Below are positions 25,552 to 34,552 of a stretch of 64,000 nucleotides of DNA, piece after piece. Source of the DNA: Paenibacillus sp. S150. GTDB taxonomy: Bacteria > Bacillota > Bacilli > Paenibacillales > Paenibacillaceae. Every line of letters begins with the position of its first letter. The stretch's first letter is position 1. The stretch spans positions 1 through 64,000 of the forward strand of contig NZ_JACBYI010000017.1 of assembly GCF_019352175.1 (NCBI RefSeq), read 5' to 3'. Both the position numbers and the translations under genes were made by a program. The notes below the pieces were generated by a model. The model worked only from the letters and a program-made list of their open reading frames with translations, ran no database searches and was not told where the DNA came from.

Positions 25552-27312
25552 ATGAGAAAAAGCACCCTTGCATGGTCAACACTGCTGCTTGCCGGTTCAA
25601 TGCTGCTTGCGGCCTGCTCCGACAATGGCGGCACCCCTTCAGCCTCCGGGAATAATCCGGCAACGGCATCAGCCGGTGCAAATGCTGCGGCGGGAGCCGA
25701 AGCGCCGTCATCCCCCGCACCAGTGCCAGCGGGCGCGCTGAGCGAACCTTTTACGGCAACCGATTTGACCAAGCTTCCGGCTGTGGCCCGGAACCGCACG
25801 GATACGATCATCGTCGGACTTACGGACCCGAGCGGCGCATTTACGCCTTATTTCCAGGAGAGCGGCTATGACGGCAACGTGTCTTCCCTGCTGTATGCTT
25901 CCCTGGTAACCGTGGATGACAAGGGCGTTCCAACGCCGGAGCTGGCCGAGAGCTGGGATGTATCTGAGGATCAGCTTACATACACCTTCCATTTGCGGAA
26001 AGATTTGAAGTTCAGCGACGGCTCGCCGCTTACGGCGGACGATGTGGCTTTTACCTGGACGCTGCAATACGACAAAGCCTATGACGGCGGCTCTTCACTG
26101 CCTTCCCTGAATGTGGCGGGGGGCAAGGCCTACAAAGAAGGCACGGCCGCAACAGTCGAAGGCATCAAGGTCATCGATCCGCAGACAATTTCAGTGACAC
26201 TGGAGAAGCCCAATGCGACCGCACTGGTGACACTCGGCTCGAATGTGCTCTCGAAGGCTTACTACGGCAGGGACTACAAGTTCGGAAATCTGGAATACAT
26301 CAAAAAGCTGCATGAGAAACCGCTGGGTGACGGGCCTTACAAGCTGGAGAAATTCCTTCCGGGACAGGAGGTTCGTCTCATTGCCAATGAGAATTATTTC
26401 AAGGGCAAGCCGAAAACGGAGCATTTCATCTACAAAACCTCCGAAGGCGACGTGTGGCAGTTCGTGGAAACCGGAGAAGTCGATTACGCTTCCTTCAGTG
26501 CGACGGATGAAAATATCGAGAAGCTGAAAGCACTCGGATTTGTCAACATTATTCCTTATACCCCAAGCACCTACGGCTATATGCAGGTTAACCTGAAGCA
26601 TGAGCAGCTTAAGGATAAGCTGGTAAGACAGGCAATCATGTACGGGCTGGACCGCCAGAGCATTTATGTGGATGCGGCGCAGGGGGCGGGCTCCGTTGCC
26701 AACATTCCGGCTTCGCCGATCTCCTGGGCCTATACCGAAGAAGGCATCAACCCTTACAAATATGATCCGGAAAAAGCCAAGCAGCTCCTGGATGAAGCCG
26801 GCTGGACCGCCGGTGCGGGTGGAATACGCGAAAAGAACGGCAAACCGCTGTCGATCCATTATCTTGGCTCCAAGAGCAAGAACACCGATATTTTCATTGC
26901 AGTAGCCAAGGAGAATTTCGAAGCGCTCGGCATTGATTTCCAGCCCGAAGTGTTCGCAGACTTTAACTCGCTGGTTTCCAAGGTGGAAGGCGGGGATTAC
27001 GATCTCGTATCCTTTTCCACCAGTATGCTGACCGATCCGGCCGAAGGTTTCATGCAATTCTTCAACGGGGAAATCAATGATTACGACAATCCGGAATTCC
27101 TTGAGCTGTACAACAAGGCGCTCGCCACCACCGATATTGATCAGCGCAAGGCAGTTTATAAGGAGCTGTACCAGCTTTTCAATGATGAGCTCCCGATTCT
27201 GTTCACCAGCTACAAAAAAACCGTGTACGCCTACAACGGCCGTATCCAGAATGTAACGGTCAGCCCGTACATCGGGCTTGCCGGAAGCTTGCCGGAGTGG
27301 ACGCTGAAATAA
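25552..27312 (+). CDS. Peptide/nickel-type ABC importer, substrate-binding lipoprotein
   Basis: The 586-residue SBP_bac_5 family protein captures a peptide-like ligand outside the membrane. The signal peptide ends in a lipobox (LLAAC, Cys about 22), followed by an Ala/Pro/Ser-rich linker to about residue 75. Family landmarks include VPTPELAESWDVSEDQLTYTF-like N-lobe sequence, FHLRKDLKFSDGSPLTADDV, GDGPYKLEKFLPGQEV and VRQAIMYGLDRQSI. The ATG at 25552 is preferred; other in-frame starts (25528, 25543) are within 24 bases. First gene of a five-gene operon. Confidence 0.93.
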   Translation: MRKSTLAWSTLLLAGSMLLAACSDNGGTPSASGNNPATASAGANAAAGAEAPSSPAPVPAGALSEPFTATDLTKLPAVARNRTDTIIVGLTDPSGAFTPYFQESGYDGNVSSLLYASLVTVDDKGVPTPELAESWDVSEDQLTYTFHLRKDLKFSDGSPLTADDVAFTWTLQYDKAYDGGSSLPSLNVAGGKAYKEGTAATVEGIKVIDPQTISVTLEKPNATALVTLGSNVLSKAYYGRDYKFGNLEYIKKLHEKPLGDGPYKLEKFLPGQEVRLIANENYFKGKPKTEHFIYKTSEGDVWQFVETGEVDYASFSATDENIEKLKALGFVNIIPYTPSTYGYMQVNLKHEQLKDKLVRQAIMYGLDRQSIYVDAAQGAGSVANIPASPISWAYTEEGINPYKYDPEKAKQLLDEAGWTAGAGGIREKNGKPLSIHYLGSKSKNTDIFIAVAKENFEALGIDFQPEVFADFNSLVSKVEGGDYDLVSFSTSMLTDPAEGFMQFFNGEINDYDNPEFLELYNKALATTDIDQRKAVYKELYQLFNDELPILFTSYKKTVYAYNGRIQNVTVSPYIGLAGSLPEWTLK

Positions 27313-27381
27313 TTCGCTAAGCCATTACACCGTCCCCTGCTTATGCTGCACGGGCAGGGGACGATCCATAAGGAGCGGGCC

Positions 27382-28335
27382 ATGAGTACCTATCTGACGA
27401 AAAGACTGCTGTACATGCTCATCATTCTGTTTGCCGCTTCGCTGCTGATCTTCTGCCTGTACGCATCGACGCCCGGGGATTTTATAACGGGCAATATCAA
27501 GCTCACGGCAGAACGCAAAGCGGAGCTGCGGGAAATCTACGGCCTGAACAAGCCGGTGCTTGAGCGCTACGGCCTCTGGATGAACAATGCCTTTCACGGG
27601 GATTTCGGGTATTCGCTTGCCCAGCAGAAGCCGGTGCTTCAGCTGTTCAACGATTATATCTGGAATTCTTTTTTGCTGGCCGCCGTGTCCACCTTTCTGA
27701 CGTGGGTGATCGCGGTCATCACCGGCGTAATCTCGGCCTATAGGCAGTACTCCTGGTTCGATACGCTGGTTATGGTGGCCATTTTTGCCGCCATGTCGCT
27801 GCCGTCCTTTTTTATCGGCTTATTTCTGATCAAGATTCTCGCTGTCGATTTGAAGTGGCTTCCGCCGGGCGGGATGATTACAACGGGCAGCAATGCCGCC
27901 GGGCTGGCCTATCTGAGGGAAGTGGTGCGGCATATGGCGCTTCCGGTTGTGGTGATGACCCTGCTCGGGCTGGGCTCCTTAACCCGTTATTTCCGCAGCA
28001 ATATGATTGATGTGCTGAAGCAGGATTACATCCGCACAGCGCGGGCCAAAGGCCTGAAGGAGCGGAAGGTGCTGTTCACCCATGCGCTGCGGAATGCGCT
28101 GCTGCCGGCGATTACGCTGGTTGGCTTCGAGCTTCCGGCGCTGTTCGGCGGCTCGCTGATTATCGAGCAAATCTTCAACTGGCCGGGGATCGGACAGCTG
28201 TATATGAAGTCCTTCGGGCTGCGGGATTATCCGCTGCTCATGGGCTTTACGATGTTTATTGCCATTCTGACCGTCATCGGAACGCTGCTCTCGGACATTT
28301 TGTACCGGGTTGCCGATCCGCGTGTCCGGTTGTAG
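27382..28335 (+). CDS. Peptide/nickel-type ABC importer, permease 1 (DppB/OppB family)
   Basis: The 317-residue membrane protein has six predicted transmembrane segments. It starts with the family's YLTKRLLYMLIILFAASLLIF and contains the coupling helix around DYIRTARAKGLKERKVLFTHALRNALLP (EAA-like loop) and the late FNWPGIGQLYMKS motif. AAGGAGCGGG precedes the ATG at 27382. Confidence 0.93.
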   Translation: MSTYLTKRLLYMLIILFAASLLIFCLYASTPGDFITGNIKLTAERKAELREIYGLNKPVLERYGLWMNNAFHGDFGYSLAQQKPVLQLFNDYIWNSFLLAAVSTFLTWVIAVITGVISAYRQYSWFDTLVMVAIFAAMSLPSFFIGLFLIKILAVDLKWLPPGGMITTGSNAAGLAYLREVVRHMALPVVVMTLLGLGSLTRYFRSNMIDVLKQDYIRTARAKGLKERKVLFTHALRNALLPAITLVGFELPALFGGSLIIEQIFNWPGIGQLYMKSFGLRDYPLLMGFTMFIAILTVIGTLLSDILYRVADPRVRL

Positions 28336-28348
28336 GAGGGGATCTGTT

Positions 28349-29275
28349 GTGGCAGCTAACAGCAGCTTAACCGGACTCAGGAAGCTTGAAGCCGGAAGGC
28401 CGCCGAAATCCTCGCTGTTCAGACAATCTCTGAGGAAGCTGATGAGGAACAAGCTGGCGGTCGCAGGCTTTGGAGTAGTTGTGTTTATGTTTGCTTTATG
28501 TTTTATCGGCCCGTTCTTTTCGCCTTATACGGATAACAAAATCAATATGGCAATTATGAACAAAGCGCCAAGTCTGCACCACTTTCTGGGCACGGATGCG
28601 CTGGGCCGGGATATTCTGACCCGTGTGATGCAGGCCGGACGCATTTCGCTGACCGTAGGGCTTGCCTCGATGCTGCTGTCCGTATTTATCGGCGCTCTCC
28701 TCGGAGCGGCAGCGGGCTATTACCGGGGGATTGCCGATCAGGTGATTATGCGGACCGCTGATCTGCTTATGACGATCCCCAGCCTGCCGCTGCTCTTTAT
28801 CTTCGGGGCGCTGCTCTCGGAATGGAAGGTTCCGACGGATTACCGGATGTATCTCGTTATGCTGATGCTCAGCATTGTGAACTGGCCGGGACTTGCGCGG
28901 ATGGTGCGGGGGCAGATGCTCAGCCTGCGCGAACGGGAATTCATGCAGGCTGCGGCGGTGCTGGGCCTGCGCGACCGCCGGAAGCTGTTCCATCATCTGC
29001 TGCCGAATGTGGTCCCGCTGCTGATTGTGATGGCTACGCTGAACATCGGCGGAGCGATTCTCAGCGAATCGGTGCTCAGCTTTTTCGGGCTGGGGGTAAT
29101 GCCGCCTACGCCGACCTGGGGCAATATGATCGACGCGGCGAACAATATGATTGATTTTCAGGATCATCCGTGGCTGTGGATCCCCCCGGGCTTGTCCATT
29201 TTTGCCACAGTAATTGCCATCAATATATTCGGTGACGGCCTCAGAGATGTGCTTGATCCCAAACAGAAGAGGTAG
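28349..29275 (+). CDS. Peptide/nickel-type ABC importer, permease 2 (DppC/OppC family)
   Basis: The 308-residue partner permease has a cytoplasmic N-terminal arm, the FRQSLRKLMRNKLAVAGF entry helix, HHFLGTDALGRDILTRVMQ, the coupling loop EFMQAAAVLGLRDRRKLFHH and ESVLSFFGLGVMPPTPTWG, all typical of the C-type subunit. GTG at 28349 has AGGAGG nine bases upstream, overlapping the end of the previous gene by little; translation is probably coupled. Confidence 0.93.
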   Translation: MAANSSLTGLRKLEAGRPPKSSLFRQSLRKLMRNKLAVAGFGVVVFMFALCFIGPFFSPYTDNKINMAIMNKAPSLHHFLGTDALGRDILTRVMQAGRISLTVGLASMLLSVFIGALLGAAAGYYRGIADQVIMRTADLLMTIPSLPLLFIFGALLSEWKVPTDYRMYLVMLMLSIVNWPGLARMVRGQMLSLREREFMQAAAVLGLRDRRKLFHHLLPNVVPLLIVMATLNIGGAILSESVLSFFGLGVMPPTPTWGNMIDAANNMIDFQDHPWLWIPPGLSIFATVIAINIFGDGLRDVLDPKQKR

Positions 29276-29289
29276 GTGCCCAGCAGCTG

Positions 29290-30273
29290 ATGAAGCCATT
29301 AATGAGTATTGAAGGTCTCAGCACCGTTTTCAACACAGAAGAAGGGAAAGTGGCCGCTGTAGATCAGGTCAGCTTTCAGGTCCGTGAAGGCGAGACGGTC
29401 TGCATTGTCGGAGAATCCGGCTGCGGCAAGAGTGTAACCGCGATGTCGATTATGGGACTGGTTGAGGAGCCTGGGGGAAGGGTGGCCGGCGGACAAATCG
29501 GCTTTCAGGGAGAGAATTTGCTGGAGCTGGACAAAAACACGCTGCGGAGTATCCGCGGCAATGAAATCGCCATGATTTTTCAGGAGCCGATGTCGTCGCT
29601 GAATCCCGTAATGAAGATCGGTGAGCAGATTATGGAGCCGCTGGTGGTGCATCTGAAAATGAAAAAGAAGGAAGCGCGGCTGCGGGCTATTGAATTGATC
29701 AGGCAGGTGGGCATTTCACGCCCTGAGCAGATCGCCGGGAGCTATCCCCATGAATTAAGCGGGGGGATGCTGCAGCGGATTATGATAGCCGTTGCCATCT
29801 CCTGCAGTCCGAAGCTGCTGATTGCAGACGAGCCGACCACTGCGCTCGATGTGACCATCCAGGCGCAGATTCTCGACATGCTGCGGGATTTCAAAGAGAG
29901 CAAGGGGATGTCCATTTTGCTGATTACCCATGATCTAGGCGTTGTGGCTGAGATGGCCGATTACGTGATTGTGATGTATTCCGGCAAAATCGTGGAAGAG
30001 GGCGAAGTCGTGAAGCTGTTCAACAATCCCAGGCATCCCTATACGAGGGGGCTGCTGAAATCCAAGCCGGTGGCTGGCCAGCGCCTGGAGGAGCTGTATT
30101 CCATTCCGGGCCAGGTGCCGAATCCGCTTGCGCTTGCGCCCTCATGTTATTTCCATGACCGCTGCGGGCATTGTATGCCGGTCTGCCGCAGCCGCCAGCC
30201 GCAGCTTAAGGAGCTGGGCGGTGGACAAAAGGCGGCCTGCTGGCTGTACGAGGAGGCGGAAATCCATGCCTGA
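29290..30273 (+). CDS. Peptide/nickel-type ABC importer, ATPase 1 (DppD/OppD family)
   Basis: The 327-residue ATPase has Walker A GESGCGKS, the Q-loop IFQEPMSSLNPVM, signature LSGGMLQR, Walker B LLIADEPTTALD and the switch His LLITHD. The C-terminal oligopeptide-importer extension carries the cysteine cluster CYFHDRCGHCMPVC, in this family known to bind an iron-sulfur cluster in some members. ATG 29290, 14 bases after the permease stop. Confidence 0.93.
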   Translation: MKPLMSIEGLSTVFNTEEGKVAAVDQVSFQVREGETVCIVGESGCGKSVTAMSIMGLVEEPGGRVAGGQIGFQGENLLELDKNTLRSIRGNEIAMIFQEPMSSLNPVMKIGEQIMEPLVVHLKMKKKEARLRAIELIRQVGISRPEQIAGSYPHELSGGMLQRIMIAVAISCSPKLLIADEPTTALDVTIQAQILDMLRDFKESKGMSILLITHDLGVVAEMADYVIVMYSGKIVEEGEVVKLFNNPRHPYTRGLLKSKPVAGQRLEELYSIPGQVPNPLALAPSCYFHDRCGHCMPVCRSRQPQLKELGGGQKAACWLYEEAEIHA

Positions 30274-31231
30274 GGCGCTGCTTGAGGTGAATCATCTAAA
30301 GAAATATTTCCCGGTGACGGAGGGGCTGCTAAACCGCACGACCGGACATGTGAAGGCCGTGGACGACATCAGCTTCACGCTCCAGCCGGGCGAAACCTTT
30401 GGGCTGGTCGGAGAATCGGGCAGCGGCAAAAGCACGGTGGGCCGGACAATTCTGCGCCTGACCGAAAAAACAGCCGGTGAGGTCAAGTTCAAAGGGGTGG
30501 ATATCCACAGTCTCCCGGCTGCCGGGCTACGCCGGATTCGGCCGCAGCTGCAGCTGATTTTCCAGGACCCCTACAGTGCATTGAATCCGCGTGTGCGGGT
30601 GGGGGATGCCATCGGTGAAGCGCTGCTGGATCATGGCTTGTGCACCAAGGCGGAGGTGCGTGCGCTGGTTATGGATTCTTTGGAAGCCTGCGGCTTGTCC
30701 TCCTATCACATTGACCGCTTCCCGCATGAATTCTCCGGCGGGCAGCGCCAGCGGATCGGAATCGCCCGGGCACTGATTCTGAACCCGGATCTGATCATTG
30801 CCGACGAGCCGGTTTCGGCGCTGGATGTGTCAATTCAGGCCCAGATCATCAATCTGTTCAGCAAGCTGCAGCAAAGCAAGGGACTGGCCTATTTATTCAT
30901 TTCCCATGATCTTAGCGTAGTTGAGCATTTATGCTCCCGGATCGGCGTAATGTACCTCGGATCGATGGTCGAGACCGCTTCCCGGGACGAGCTGTTCCAC
31001 AGCCCGCTGCATCCCTATACCAAGGCGCTGCTCTCTGCGGTGCCTGTACCTATCCCGAAGCTGAAACGGGAACGGATTGTGCTGAAGGGGGATATTCCAA
31101 GCCCGGTGAATCCGCCCTCCGGCTGCAAATTTCATACCCGCTGCCCGTTTGCCGTAGAGGCCTGCAAGGCGCAAATCCCCGTTTTTCGGGACGCCGGAGG
31201 CGGACATTTTGTCGCTTGCCATTTGGTTTAG
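30266..31231 (+). CDS. Peptide/nickel-type ABC importer, ATPase 2 (DppF/OppF family)
   Basis: The 321-residue partner ATPase shows Walker A GESGSGKS, IFQDPYSALNPR, signature FSGGQRQR, Walker B LIIADEPVSALD and ISHDLSV, with the C-terminal CKFHTRCPFAVEAC. Its ATG (GAGGAGGCGGAAATCC upstream) overlaps the end of the first ATPase gene by eight bases. It is the last gene of the operon. Confidence 0.93.
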   Translation: MPEALLEVNHLKKYFPVTEGLLNRTTGHVKAVDDISFTLQPGETFGLVGESGSGKSTVGRTILRLTEKTAGEVKFKGVDIHSLPAAGLRRIRPQLQLIFQDPYSALNPRVRVGDAIGEALLDHGLCTKAEVRALVMDSLEACGLSSYHIDRFPHEFSGGQRQRIGIARALILNPDLIIADEPVSALDVSIQAQIINLFSKLQQSKGLAYLFISHDLSVVEHLCSRIGVMYLGSMVETASRDELFHSPLHPYTKALLSAVPVPIPKLKRERIVLKGDIPSPVNPPSGCKFHTRCPFAVEACKAQIPVFRDAGGGHFVACHLV

Positions 31232-31270
31232 CTGATATAAATATGGATTAAAATTGAATATTACCCTATT

Positions 31271-31299
31271 TTGACTTACTTTATCCGCAGTGCTATACT
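31271..31299 (+). promoter_or_regulatory. Sigma-A promoter of the L25/Ctc gene
   Basis: TTGACT, exactly 17 bases, TATACT. It lies 135 bases before the coding start, leaving a leader of about 100 bases. Confidence 0.8.
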
Positions 31300-31330
31300 G
31301 ATTTCACTGTAGGCAAAAATGGTTAATAAG

Positions 31331-31367
31331 AGACTAATTAGACCTGCAACTCTAATTGGTCTTGTTT
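31331..31367 (+). promoter_or_regulatory. Terminator-like stem-loop in the L25/Ctc leader
   Basis: AGACTAATTAGA pairs with TCTAATTGGTCT (one G-U pair in 12) around an 8-base loop, followed by TGTTTC. It sits between promoter and ribosome site, where it could act in attenuation or as a protein-binding leader. Confidence 0.6.
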
Positions 31368-31405
31368 CAATGCAGTTCGCTCAAAAAACTTTTAGGAGGA
31401 ATATC

Positions 31406-32020
31406 ATGAATACCACAGTACGTTTGACTGAAAGATCCGGCTCGACTTCTTCACAGCGGAGCAAAGGCTTTGTACCGGTTGTCGTCTACGGTGCAGGTTC
31501 AGATAGCCAGTCCTTTACAGCGGATGCGAAGACATTGAACGAAATCTTAGGCAAAAACCCCCGGGCCATCCTCAAGGTGGAGCTTCCCGGCTCAGGCTTC
31601 AAAAATGTGGTGATTCAAGAGGTGCAGCGCCAGCCGTTGTCCCGCAAGCTGCTGCATGTGGATCTTCACCAGATTGACATGAAGGCCGAACTGGACACCA
31701 AGGTTGCGTTCCATTTCATTGGAGACCCTGTAGGCGTGAAGAGCGGCGGGATTCAGCAGGTTGAGCTCTATGAGCTGGATATCCGCACTTTGCCGGACAA
31801 GCTGACTGCTACCTTTGAAGTGGATATCAGCGGCCTCGACATCGGGGACCAACTGCTGGTCTCGGATCTGCCGAAGCATGAAGGCTGGGAAGTGTTGACC
31901 CCCGAGGACACGCTGATCGTGCGGATTGCGCCTCCGGTGACACTGGAAGAGCCGGCGGATACTGAAACGGACGCACCGGCAGCTGCCGAAGCCTCCGAAG
32001 GAGACAAGACTGAGGAATAA
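31406..32020 (+). CDS. rplY: Ribosomal protein L25, Ctc (TL5) form
   Basis: The 204-residue protein binds 5S rRNA in the large subunit. Residues about 1-90 are the L25 domain (TERSGSTSSQRSKGFVPVVVYG with its RNA-contacting residues; QEVQRQPLSRKLLHVDLHQI), about 95-185 the Ctc/TL5 C-terminal beta domain (FHFIGDPVGVKSGG, EVDISGLDIGDQLLVSDL), then an acidic Ala/Glu-rich tail. In B. subtilis the equivalent ctc is a general-stress gene; no sigma-B promoter is obvious here, only the sigma-A one. AGGAGGAATATC precedes the ATG at 31406. Confidence 0.94.
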   Translation: MNTTVRLTERSGSTSSQRSKGFVPVVVYGAGSDSQSFTADAKTLNEILGKNPRAILKVELPGSGFKNVVIQEVQRQPLSRKLLHVDLHQIDMKAELDTKVAFHFIGDPVGVKSGGIQQVELYELDIRTLPDKLTATFEVDISGLDIGDQLLVSDLPKHEGWEVLTPEDTLIVRIAPPVTLEEPADTETDAPAAAEASEGDKTEE

Positions 32021-32194
32021 GCCTTGGCTATCTCCAGCGGACACCTATGCCGCTCTTACGCGGCACTTGAAGCAATGAAATTCTGGAGAAATTCCTTGGG
32101 TCCGGCTTCGCCCAACTTGAGGCTTTCATAACATTGTCCTCCGTTCAGGCAGCGTTATTTCTGTACAGAGGTACACATATGCGTAGCTAACGGG

Positions 32195-32235
32195 AGCAGA
32201 CACATCCTTTTGCCAAGGAGCTGTCTGCTTTTTTG
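32195..32235 (+). terminator. Terminator after the L25/Ctc gene
   Basis: AGCAGACA pairs with TGTCTGCT around an inner CCTT/AAGG element; six T follow. Confidence 0.88.
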
Positions 32236-32296
32236 CAGGCAACAGGACGGAAAGATTGGTAACTCTTAATTTAGGAGAGTAAAGGAGAACTGGCAT

Positions 32297-33658
32297 ATGG
32301 ATGGAACAGTAGTGAATCTGACCAGCGGTTCGAATGCCAAACTGGATGAGGCTTCAACGAATACCCGGATAAAAATATCCTGCAACATCTCCCCGGCGGA
32401 GCTGGATCTCAGCTGTTTTATGGTGGGGGCGGACGGCAGGGTTCCTGCGGATGATTATTTCATATTCTACAATCAGCCGGCCGATCCGAAGCGGGCCGTG
32501 CGGTTTGAGCCGATCGATAAATACAGCGGTGAGTTTGTAATTGACCTGCAGGCCTTACAGTCTTCCGGCATTGAAAAATGTGTGTTCGCGGCAACTCTCG
32601 ACGGACCGGGAACCTTTGCCGATGTCAGAAGCTGCAAGATCAGTGCGGCGGCGGGAAACACCGAGCTGGTATATACGATTACGGAGAGCAACGCCGAAAC
32701 CTCGCTGGTTCTCGCCGAGCTGTACCGTTACGGGCAGGGCTTCAAGCTGCGGGCCGTCGGCCGCGGATTTCACGGCGGACTGAAGCCGCTGGCCGAAGCC
32801 CATGGCGTGGAGGTGGGGGATGCAGCGGAAGCCGCCTGCGCCGGCACTCCGGGCACTTCCGCCGCCGGCAGCGCTGCGGCAAAAGCCGGGCTGGCACCGG
32901 GCTTCGCGGAAGCGGCGGCGGACCCGGTTGCTGTACCGCCTGCGCCGCCATCACAGCCAACGCCGCCTGCACTTAACCCGACTCCAATCGACCTGCTTAA
33001 GCAAAAGGTCAATATTTCACTGCGCAAAAAGAATATTGACCGGGAAAAAGCACGGGTGGCCGTTGTCTTCGACGCCTCCGGGTCTATGACAGCGCTTTAT
33101 CAAAAGGGAGTGGTCCAGCGTGCGTTTGAACGGATACTTGCGGTGGCGGCCAGCATGGATGACGATTGTATGCTGGATGTCTGGTTTTTTGCGACCAAAA
33201 GCAAGCGGATGCCCAGCGTGGGCGAAACCGGCTATGCGAACTATGTGAAGCGAACTTATCCCGGACCGCGTATGTTCGGGGGCCTTGGGGTCGGCAACAA
33301 TGAGCCTGTGGTCATGGCGGACATTATCAAGAAATATACGAAGGAAGCTCCGGGCGGCCTCCCGGCGTATATCGTATTCTTCAGTGACGGCGGAATTTAC
33401 GAAACGTCCAAGATTTCGAAGCTCCTGATTGACAGCTCCAGGCACAATATCTTCTGGCAATTTGTCGGACTTGGCAATGCGGACTACGGGGTGCTGCGGG
33501 AATTGGACGATCTGCGGGGGCGCTATGTGGATAACGCGGATTTTTTTGCCTTGGATGATCCGGACGAGGTCAGCGACGAAGATTTGTATGACCGCTTGTT
33601 CAACGAGTTCCCCAAATGGCTGCACGAAGCCAGGGAAAAGGGAATTGTCCGAAGCTGA
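32297..33658 (+). CDS. TerD-VWA fusion protein, TerF-like
   Basis: The 453-residue protein joins an N-terminal TerD domain (about 1-165: IKISCNISPAELDLSCFMVG, FYNQPADPKRAVRF, ETSLVLAELYRYGQGFKLRA) to a C-terminal von Willebrand A domain (about 250-450) by an Ala/Pro-rich linker. The metal-ion adhesion site is intact (VVFDASGSM, later FFSDGGI). This layout is that of TerF of tellurite-resistance clusters, intracellular stress proteins that bind calcium; the exact role is not settled. No other ter genes are nearby. The ATG follows AAAGGAG. A TerY-only alternative is excluded by the TerD half. Confidence 0.88.
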   Translation: MDGTVVNLTSGSNAKLDEASTNTRIKISCNISPAELDLSCFMVGADGRVPADDYFIFYNQPADPKRAVRFEPIDKYSGEFVIDLQALQSSGIEKCVFAATLDGPGTFADVRSCKISAAAGNTELVYTITESNAETSLVLAELYRYGQGFKLRAVGRGFHGGLKPLAEAHGVEVGDAAEAACAGTPGTSAAGSAAAKAGLAPGFAEAAADPVAVPPAPPSQPTPPALNPTPIDLLKQKVNISLRKKNIDREKARVAVVFDASGSMTALYQKGVVQRAFERILAVAASMDDDCMLDVWFFATKSKRMPSVGETGYANYVKRTYPGPRMFGGLGVGNNEPVVMADIIKKYTKEAPGGLPAYIVFFSDGGIYETSKISKLLIDSSRHNIFWQFVGLGNADYGVLRELDDLRGRYVDNADFFALDDPDEVSDEDLYDRLFNEFPKWLHEAREKGIVRS

Positions 33659-33683
33659 TGTATACTTAGGATAAGCTGAAGCT

Positions 33684-33715
33684 CAGGAGTGCCGGAATCG
33701 GCCGCCTGTTTTTTT
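33684..33715 (+). terminator. Terminator after the TerD-VWA gene
   Basis: CAGG..GCCG pairs with CGGC..CCTG, followed by seven T; the stem has bulges. Confidence 0.6.
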
Positions 33716-33829
33716 AAAAAGATTCCCAAACTGCGGGTTCTGCCTTGCAGGAGGAAGCGCCAGGGGGGCTAACCGGCAGCGCTGCAATCTGGCATGGGGT
33801 GAAGTGGAATTAATTAGTGAACTTAATTG

Positions 33830-34005
33830 GACAGAAGAAGCTGGCGGCAGAGAGAATAGTGGGAAAAAGTAAACTTAATCGACGCGTATTCCCCTGAAAG
33901 GAGGAGAATCGGACGGATTAGTTATCCTTTTTCCCGCTAACGCTTGCGCAAAAGGGATTGGGGGAAGATTTAAGTTTACTTTTTCCGCTTGGGCTTACCG
34001 ACGAC
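33830..34005 (+). repeat. Dispersed intergenic repeat, partial copy
   Basis: Contains GTGGGAAAAAGTAAACTTAA, CGTATTCCCCTG, GATTAGTTATCCTTTTTCCC (33916-33935) and GCTAACGCTTGCGCAAAAGG, in the same order as the right half of the copies at 6760-6900 and 51090-51200. Confidence 0.8.
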
Positions 34006-34212
34006 GTTCAGATAACCGTAATCCTCATGTCCCTTTACTCACGTGAAGTACCCTTGAAATCGCAAGCTCTGTAGCTGCTGCACACTATATACAATTGATC
34101 AGGATGCTTCGTGAATATGAAAGTTCAGAAACTCAAACAAGTGTTTCGGCTGTCGAATAAAAGAGAATACAGGGAGTTTCGCCTCATTTAGTAGAAAATT
34201 TCCAAAAAAAGG

Positions 34213-34303
34213 TTGACGGAAGCGCTACCACGGCTGAGAATGAGGGTAATACCATGGTATCGGCAAGAAAAAACTGCATGGACGTCTAATGAAAACGCTT
34301 TAG
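34213..34303 (+). promoter_or_regulatory. Promoter with two CcpA cre-like sites
   Basis: TTGACG (34213-34218), 17 bases, GAGAAT (34236-34241). CGGAAGCGCTACCA (34217-34230, 11 of 14 cre positions) overlaps the promoter, and TGAAAACGCTTTAG (34290-34303, 12 of 14) lies downstream, where CcpA would block transcription. Carbon catabolite repression fits the secreted carbohydrate-binding product. Confidence 0.5.
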
Positions 34304-34552
34304 TTCAGAAAGGGGAATGATCCGCAAGCGTTTATTTCGTATGTCGTCTTTATGCTTACGAAGCGTGTTATGTACGGAGCTTAATACTGAAAGAATGCTG
34401 ACAAAATGAAGGTATGCCCACGAAGCGCGTTAGGCTGGAGGCATAGTTACTTATGCCAGTGCTCAGTGAACATGGCCCACGCTTCCGATGCAGGCTTTGT
34501 ACGAAGCCGGAGCTGGATGTGATGCCCACAATACTTTTAGGAGGAAAGAGGC

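Larger units (their letters stand above)
33659..34552. other. Long gene-free tract with repeat copy, promoter and two cre-like sites
   Basis: The about 890 bases hold a weak terminator (33684-33715), a partial dispersed repeat (33830-34005), a tract of no recognised content (34006-34200), a promoter with cre-like sites (34213-34303) and two copies of a TATGC-TACGAAGCG-GTTA motif (34351-34370, 34414-34433) upstream of the secreted glucan-binding enzyme. Confidence 0.7.
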
